NCBI RefSeq assembly: GCF_037176765.1
Contig: NC_090023.1
Location: 142,277,366-142,341,365 of the forward strand
Length of the DNA stretch: 64,000 nt
DNA from: Anolis sagrei
Lineage: Eukaryota; Chordata; Lepidosauria; Squamata; Anolidae
Direction of reading: 5' to 3'
Shown: piece by piece, positions 63,901 through 64,000 of the stretch
Layout of the letters: every line of letters begins with the position of its first letter
Numbering within the stretch: the first letter of the stretch is position 1
The notes under the pieces: generated by a model
Told to the model about the DNA's origin: nothing
What the model saw: the letters and a program-made list of their open reading frames with translations, nothing else
Database searches by the model: none
Program-made: the position numbers and the translations under genes

Positions 63901-63913
63901 GGAAGATGAAGAG
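39835..63913 (+). CDS. WASHC2: WASH complex subunit 2 (FAM21), 17 of its coding exons, 3' part outside window
   Basis: WASHC2 is the tail subunit of the endosomal WASH complex, which activates Arp2/3 on retromer-coated endosomes. Its N-terminal head assembles with WASHC1 and partners. Its long acidic tail carries LF motifs binding VPS35, plus CAPZ and lipid contacts. Seventeen exons give 557 codons (human protein about 1,340): 39835-39960, 41704-41868, 42569-42634, 45223-45393, 47111-47204, 47637-47695, 47916-47960, 49396-49494, 52067-52154, 53101-53154, 55023-55123, 57456-57528, 58850-58906, 59719-59871, 62183-62301, 63032-63124 and 63806-63913. Every junction keeps frame with no internal stop. 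Diagnostic segments match human almost residue for residue: [80 protein letters not shown] and SDEEDSEDLFSS. All introns are GT-AG except intron 3 (GC-AG). The gene continues beyond 64000. Confidence 0.96.
40010..40072. promoter_or_regulatory. Inverted pair of ZNF143/Staf-like sites in intron 1
   Basis: ACTCCAACTCCCAGAAGCC (40010-40028, +) and, on the minus strand, AACTCCATTTCCCAGAATTC (40053-40072) both resemble the ACTACAAYTCCCAGMATGC consensus of ZNF143. They sit 50-110 bp after exon 1, within the CpG-rich region, a usual position for such sites. Squamate MITEs also carry similar 'aactcccag' strings, so repeat origin is possible. Confidence 0.4.
40325..40760 (-). repeat. tRNA-derived SINE with L2/CR1-type tail, in intron 1
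   Basis: Antisense tail 'attccgccctatccccccaa' and 'ggggactcagggtggatcac' at the left; antisense head with 'gctttgaactggcaacctcg' at the right. Same family as 12235 and 38705. Confidence 0.65.
41416..41450. repeat. Perfect 15-bp inverted repeat, intron 1
   Basis: CAGCATTACAGGAAC (41416-41430) and GTTCCTGTAATGCTG (41436-41450) are separated by TTACT. A smaller hairpin (ACCTAA/TTAGGT) lies directly upstream at about 41387-41405. The repeat would fold in the pre-mRNA. Confidence 0.8.
41704..41868 (+). CDS. WASHC2: WASHC2 exon 2
   Basis: 55 codons, phase 0 at both ends, acceptor TTTCTATAG, donor GTAAGT. It encodes the most conserved head segment, from [11 protein letters not shown] through [20 protein letters not shown] to LSNTQFIEN. 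Confidence 0.96.
41869..42568 (+). other. WASHC2 intron 2
   Basis: Contains a short SPIN-body-like piece at about 42375-42470 ('gccaagtttggtcctgatcc', 'gggtgaactacaattcccaa'). Otherwise nothing is recognised. Confidence 0.6.
42569..42634 (+). CDS. WASHC2: WASHC2 exon 3 with GC donor
   Basis: 22 codons, [22 protein letters not shown]. The donor is CAG|GCAAGT, a GC-AG intron with otherwise perfect consensus. Using the next GT (after GCAA) would shift the frame, so GC is the plausible donor. Confidence 0.92.
43090..43870 (+). mobile_element. Old Bov-B/RTE remnant in intron 3
   Basis: The + strand encodes [19 protein letters not shown], containing the YADD catalytic box in Bov-B-like context (NNLRYADDTTLMAES in the family). 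Further scraps ([12 protein letters not shown] near 43693) match the Bov-B C-terminus. Many stops and shifts indicate an old copy. Confidence 0.65.
44425..45135 (+). mobile_element. L2/Rex-type LINE 3' part in intron 3
   Basis: Pieces encode [28 protein letters not shown]-like sequence, [20 protein letters not shown] then [12 protein letters not shown] and [14 protein letters not shown], the thumb and C-terminal pattern of L2/Rex-like ORF2. The tail 'atttcgttgtacaatgtaca' plus ATGATAATAAAATTATTTT is typical. A (GAT/TTA)n expansion lies at 44886-44912. Confidence 0.72.
45223..45393 (+). CDS. WASHC2: WASHC2 exon 4
   Basis: 57 codons, phase 0 at both ends, acceptor CTTCTAAAG, donor GTAACG. It carries [20 protein letters not shown] and [20 protein letters not shown], then the acidic [18 protein letters not shown]. 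This is the second conserved block of the head. Confidence 0.96.
45394..47110 (+). other. WASHC2 intron 4
   Basis: Contains a Sauria SINE (46369-46702). The frame continuing from exon 4 into 45404-45637 is intronic read-through without homology. Nothing else is recognised. Confidence 0.6.
46369..46702 (+). repeat. Sauria-type tRNA SINE with 10-bp target duplication
   Basis: GGGGGCCCCCTGGTGTCACA head, GGTTGGCAGTTCAAATCCAG, 'tgagtagatcaataggtact', 'ctccatgcagtcatgctggc', 'gcacgactagacttaatgtc' and an AGCCTTTACATTT end. TATTCTTAAG flanks it at 46359-46368 and 46703-46712. Confidence 0.88.
47111..47204 (+). CDS. WASHC2: WASHC2 exon 5
   Basis: 94 nt, ends in phase 1. Encodes [20 protein letters not shown] then [11 protein letters not shown], nearly identical to human. 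Acceptor TTTTTCCAG, donor G|GTAGGG. Confidence 0.96.
47637..47695 (+). CDS. WASHC2: WASHC2 exon 6
   Basis: 59 nt completing the split codon: [20 protein letters not shown]. Human has [20 protein letters not shown] at this place. Acceptor GGAACAG, donor GTAAGA. Confidence 0.94.
47916..47960 (+). CDS. WASHC2: WASHC2 exon 7
   Basis: 15 codons, [15 protein letters not shown], an acidic linker. Acceptor GTGTTTCAG, donor GTAAGA. It is short but flanked by good splice sites and stays in frame with both neighbours. Confidence 0.88.
47961..49395 (+). other. WASHC2 intron 7
   Basis: Holds an old reptile repeat scrap at about 48480-48560 ('catctaccaaggtgaccaaa') related to 61540-61620, and an antisense LINE 3' end at 48680-48910 (next entry). 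Confidence 0.5.
48680..48910 (-). repeat. L2/CR1-type LINE 3' end
   Basis: (TTTA)n at 48678-48698, then 'ctgctctatctccccgaggg' and 'ggactcagggcggtttccaa' on the + strand, the antisense of a LINE 3' end. A (CA)n lies at 48817-48828. Confidence 0.6.
49396..49494 (+). CDS. WASHC2: WASHC2 exon 8, first acidic LF motif
   Basis: 33 codons. [20 protein letters not shown] is the first LF-acidic motif of the tail, matching human DDDGCDLFADSEKEEED. Acceptor TTCCCCCCAG, donor GTAAGG. Confidence 0.95.
50398..50567 (-). mobile_element. PLE terminal repeat joined to an inverted copy of itself
   Basis: The minus strand carries GGCCATGAAAGCCTTCAACA and the CCTCTGAGGATGCCTGCC / GGTGAAACATCAGGAG motif (50480-50525). 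Directly after, the + strand restarts CCTCACAACCTTTGAGGATG (50533) and TGCCTGCCATGATGCAG to 50567. The two arms, 50492-50527 and 50533-50567, form a hairpin with a 5-nt spacer. Confidence 0.78.
51541..51596. repeat. 23-bp inverted repeat with 10-nt loop
   Basis: Left arm 51541-51563 and right arm 51574-51596 pair at 21 of 23 positions. The inner 14 bp (GTTTCCAGTCTCTC and GAGAGACTGGAAAC) are perfect. The spacer is AAGACTTGCA. It lies in WASHC2 intron 8. Confidence 0.8.
51749..51870. repeat. Inverted repeat, probable palindromic MITE
   Basis: CCTGGAAGAACACCTCTCTGG (51749-51769, 21-bp span) is largely complementary to TCCTAGAGAGGTGTTCCAG (51852-51870). About 80 bp separate the arms. A foldback MITE is the likely source. 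Confidence 0.55.
52067..52154 (+). CDS. WASHC2: WASHC2 exon 9
   Basis: 88 nt, ends in phase 1. [20 protein letters not shown] matches human SRPTSFADELAARIKGDAM, a short conserved motif in the tail. Acceptor CCACTTTAG, donor T|GTAAGT. Confidence 0.95.
52155..53100 (+). other. WASHC2 intron 9
   Basis: Contains a short LINE scrap (52270-52450; '[19 protein letters not shown]' frame without clear family), a MITE-like segment from about 52479 ('ctggtgtataagactacttt'), the inverted repeat 52766-52881, and (GT)n at 52948-52972. Confidence 0.5.
52766..52881. repeat. 36-bp inverted repeat with 44-nt spacer
   Basis: Left arm 52766-52801 and right arm 52846-52881 pair at 34 of 36 positions (inner part CTTCTCTGCTTCTCAGATCT). 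The sequence could form a stable hairpin in the pre-mRNA. It may be the foldback part of a DNA element starting near 52479. Confidence 0.85.
53101..53154 (+). CDS. WASHC2: WASHC2 exon 10
   Basis: 54 nt in phase 1: [18 protein letters not shown]. Human has a longer lysine-rich segment here (KPRKTLKEKKERRTPSDD). Acceptor AACTATTAG, donor G|GTATGT. Confidence 0.85.
53366..53937 (+). repeat. Modular interspersed repeat with SPIN-type body
   Basis: Head ACTAGCTGCCCCTGCCATGC and GCTGTGGCCCACATGG; tail 'aatttgtccagtggcttttg', 'ccacaaacaaacattacatt' and TTATTTATATAGAT. The interior 53400-53810 is the body shared with 14158 and 24484, but without hAT ends. Confidence 0.7.
54025..54402 (-). mobile_element. 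CR1 LINE reverse-transcriptase fragment
   Basis: A minus-strand frame encodes [38 protein letters not shown] and, past 54060 in another frame, the [11 protein letters not shown] box ('tgtggcaccccactgg' antisense). (A/V)YxDFxKxFDKV is the RT motif of CR1. One frame break separates the two parts. It lies in intron 10. Confidence 0.88.
54550..54932 (-). mobile_element. Internally deleted Tc1/mariner element
   Basis: Flanked by TA on both sides (54548-54549, 54933-54934). Both ends show the Tc1-type inverted repeat with AGTATTTAGT(A/C)AG at the left and its reverse complement CTGACTAAATACTATTTTCC at the right. On the minus strand 54905-54756 encodes the transposase C-terminus, [20 protein letters not shown] then [22 protein letters not shown], and a stop, all open. 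The N-terminal part and catalytic domain are gone. The sequence is close to a Tc1 family abundant in fishes and frogs. A poly-G run sits in the left end. Confidence 0.88.
55023..55123 (+). CDS. WASHC2: WASHC2 exon 11
   Basis: 101 nt completing a split codon: [20 protein letters not shown] then [14 protein letters not shown]. Human has [20 protein letters not shown]. It carries two LF repeats. The acceptor is TCTATTCATAG; the donor GAG|GTTTGT is weaker than the others. Confidence 0.95.
55533..55812 (+). repeat. tRNA-derived SINE (ACA-type), full length
   Basis: GGAGCCCCCGGTGGCTCAGT, GTTTGAATCCGGGGAGAGCG, 'ggggacatgagagaagcctc', 'gcagacggccaattctctca', and tail 'gtcgctcctgacatgacaaa' with (AATA)n. 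Best-preserved copy of this family here. Lies in intron 11. Confidence 0.9.
56487..56758. mobile_element. Palindromic MITE with about 90-bp inverted arms
   Basis: The left arm begins AATTAGTAGGCCTGGGCAAT and the right arm ends ATTGCCCAGGCCTACTAATT. The arms stay complementary for about 90 bp (TAGAAC-, TTACAAA-, CTGGTGRTGAAAATTTC- segments) with few mismatches. TAATTAG on both sides (56486-56492 and 56754-56760) may be the target duplication. No coding capacity. Lies in intron 11. Confidence 0.82.
57235..57310 (+). repeat. LINE/SINE 3' tail with (AAAT)n
   Basis: 'ccgggctgagtccctcaatg aggttgagaa' and 'tatagaaaactgtgaaataa' ending in (AAAT)n is an L2/CR1-type 3' tail. Confidence 0.5.
57456..57528 (+). 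CDS. WASHC2: WASHC2 exon 12
   Basis: 73 nt, ends in phase 1: [24 protein letters not shown]. The SDLF continues the LF repeat begun in exon 11 (human ESDLFTEAP). Acceptor TTCAACCAG, donor G|GTAAGA. Confidence 0.94.
57985..58330 (-). repeat. CR1 3' UTR remnant in intron 12
   Basis: Antisense CR1 3' end: 'gactcctagagtagaaatta gaagagacca', 'ccaacctctgtttaagctga' and 'aaattccacagactgac'. Diverged. Confidence 0.55.
58850..58906 (+). CDS. WASHC2: WASHC2 exon 13
   Basis: 57 nt, phase 1 at both ends: [19 protein letters not shown]. Human has SSSKPGKKIPAGAVSVFLG. Acceptor CTTTATTAG, donor G|GTAGGA. Confidence 0.93.
59151..59468 (+). repeat. Sauria-type tRNA SINE with 9-bp target duplication
   Basis: GAGGAGCCCCCAGTGACACA head, CACAGGTTCGAATCCAGGGA, 'tgagtagatcaataggtacc', 'actggacttaatgtcaggga' and AAAAACCTTTACCTT end. 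TACCAGATT flanks it at 59142-59150 and 59469-59477. Lies in intron 13. Confidence 0.9.
59719..59871 (+). CDS. WASHC2: WASHC2 exon 14
   Basis: 153 nt, phase 1 at both ends. Begins [20 protein letters not shown] and ends [19 protein letters not shown], with the GLFDDEDF repeat (human GLFDDDDGDDDDDFF). Acceptor TATTTTTAG, donor G|GTGAGT. Confidence 0.94.
59872..62182 (+). other. WASHC2 intron 14
   Basis: A possible L1 3' end lies at 60640-60885 (+; 'tattgttatctgaaaaacta' then AATAAAATATATTTT). An old reptile repeat runs about 60950-61660 ('ggtcaatggctctgaaagca', 'catctaccaaagaggttaaa'), related to 48480. An antisense LINE end is listed separately. Confidence 0.45.
61925..62160 (-). mobile_element. 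LINE C-terminal and 3' end, intron 14
   Basis: Minus strand encodes [13 protein letters not shown], parallel to the CECGEEQ motif at 11705, and ends GCTTTTGACACGAAATAAAT AAAC at about 61935. Same family as 11705, more diverged. Confidence 0.55.
62183..62301 (+). CDS. WASHC2: WASHC2 exon 15
   Basis: 119 nt: [20 protein letters not shown] then [13 protein letters not shown]. Human has [20 protein letters not shown]. The acidic spacer between the two LF units is short. Acceptor TTTTAAACAG, donor GTAATC. Confidence 0.95.
62302..63031 (+). other. WASHC2 intron 15
   Basis: No exon or repeat is recognised. The frame at 62498-62716 has no homology I can see. Confidence 0.45.
63032..63124 (+). CDS. 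WASHC2: WASHC2 exon 16
   Basis: 31 codons: [20 protein letters not shown] then [21 protein letters not shown] continues as DLFSS in exon 17, so one LF repeat is split exactly across the intron. Acceptor TTTTTAAG, donor GTAAGT. Confidence 0.96.
63806..63913 (+). CDS. WASHC2: WASHC2 exon 17 (last in window)
   Basis: 36 codons: [20 protein letters not shown] then [16 protein letters not shown]. Human has DLFSSQSASKLKGASLLPGK and SLFDDEDEEDNLF. Donor GTAAGT. The next exon lies beyond 64000. Confidence 0.95.
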
Positions 63914-64000
63914 GTAAGTGATTTCCGATAATAACTAGTACTCTCATTGAATAATATATGCAAACAACAAACAAATCTTTATTACTGTTATAGAGCAGCA

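Noticed and set aside
1-64000. CRISPR arrays, operons or bacterial-type systems
   Set aside because: The DNA is vertebrate nuclear; the tandem repeats here have no regular unique spacers.

Overview
The window is vertebrate nuclear DNA, most likely from a squamate reptile and probably an iguanian lizard of the Anolis type. Three things support this. The host genes are vertebrate, with GT-AG introns. The repeats are a squamate mixture: Sauria-type tRNA SINEs, Bov-B/RTE, CR1, L1, R4/Dong and L2/Rex-like LINEs, Penelope-like elements (PLEs), SPIN-related and other hAT MITEs, and a Tc1 remnant. Repeats fill most of the non-coding sequence. The species call is an inference from repeats; no organelle or rRNA marker is present.

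Two host genes are visible, both on the + strand. (1) NPY4R, the pancreatic-polypeptide (Y4) receptor, has an intact intronless 376-codon reading frame at 22576-23706, preceded by a probable 5'UTR splice acceptor ending at 22509. (2) WASHC2 (FAM21), the large tail subunit of the endosomal WASH actin-nucleation complex, starts at 39835 and runs off the right edge. Seventeen coding exons (557 codons, roughly the first 40 percent of the protein) can be assembled with the frame kept at every junction. They comprise the conserved N-terminal head and the first acidic LF repeats of the retromer-binding tail. Intron 3 uses a GC donor. The promoter region is GC-rich and TATA-less, with a perfect GTCACGTGAC E-box about 80 bp before the ATG. 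In human both genes lie in 10q11.22, so their proximity here looks like conserved linkage.

Layout: 1-3130 CR1/L2 remnants and an L1 with a 5' inversion and perfect 16-bp target duplications; 3594-6163 pyrimidine tracts and two minisatellites (about 44 bp and 129 bp) inside a modular interspersed repeat; 6164-21400 repeat-rich intergenic DNA (PLE terminal repeat, SINEs, L1, Bov-B, a SPIN-like hAT end, a solo LTR, a 1.28-kb element with long inverted repeats); 21400-24112 NPY4R between oppositely oriented PLE fragments, one carrying a nested hAT MITE; 24131-39410 a repeat graveyard including a U2 snRNA pseudogene, hAT and palindromic MITEs, head-to-head LINE fragments and an R4/Dong element interrupted by a hAT MITE; 39640-64000 the WASHC2 promoter, exons and repeat-filled introns.

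The most interesting non-gene signal is a motif shared by five PLE terminal-repeat copies. It has CTGAGGA, then a GC-rich stem-loop, then GAAAC(G/A)TC, which is the layout of a minimal hammerhead ribozyme. Other strong signals are a modular repeat family with constant ends and very different interiors, a compact Tc1 copy with both ends and an open transposase C-terminus, and nested hAT insertions with perfect 8-bp target duplications. The two genes are not known to act together.
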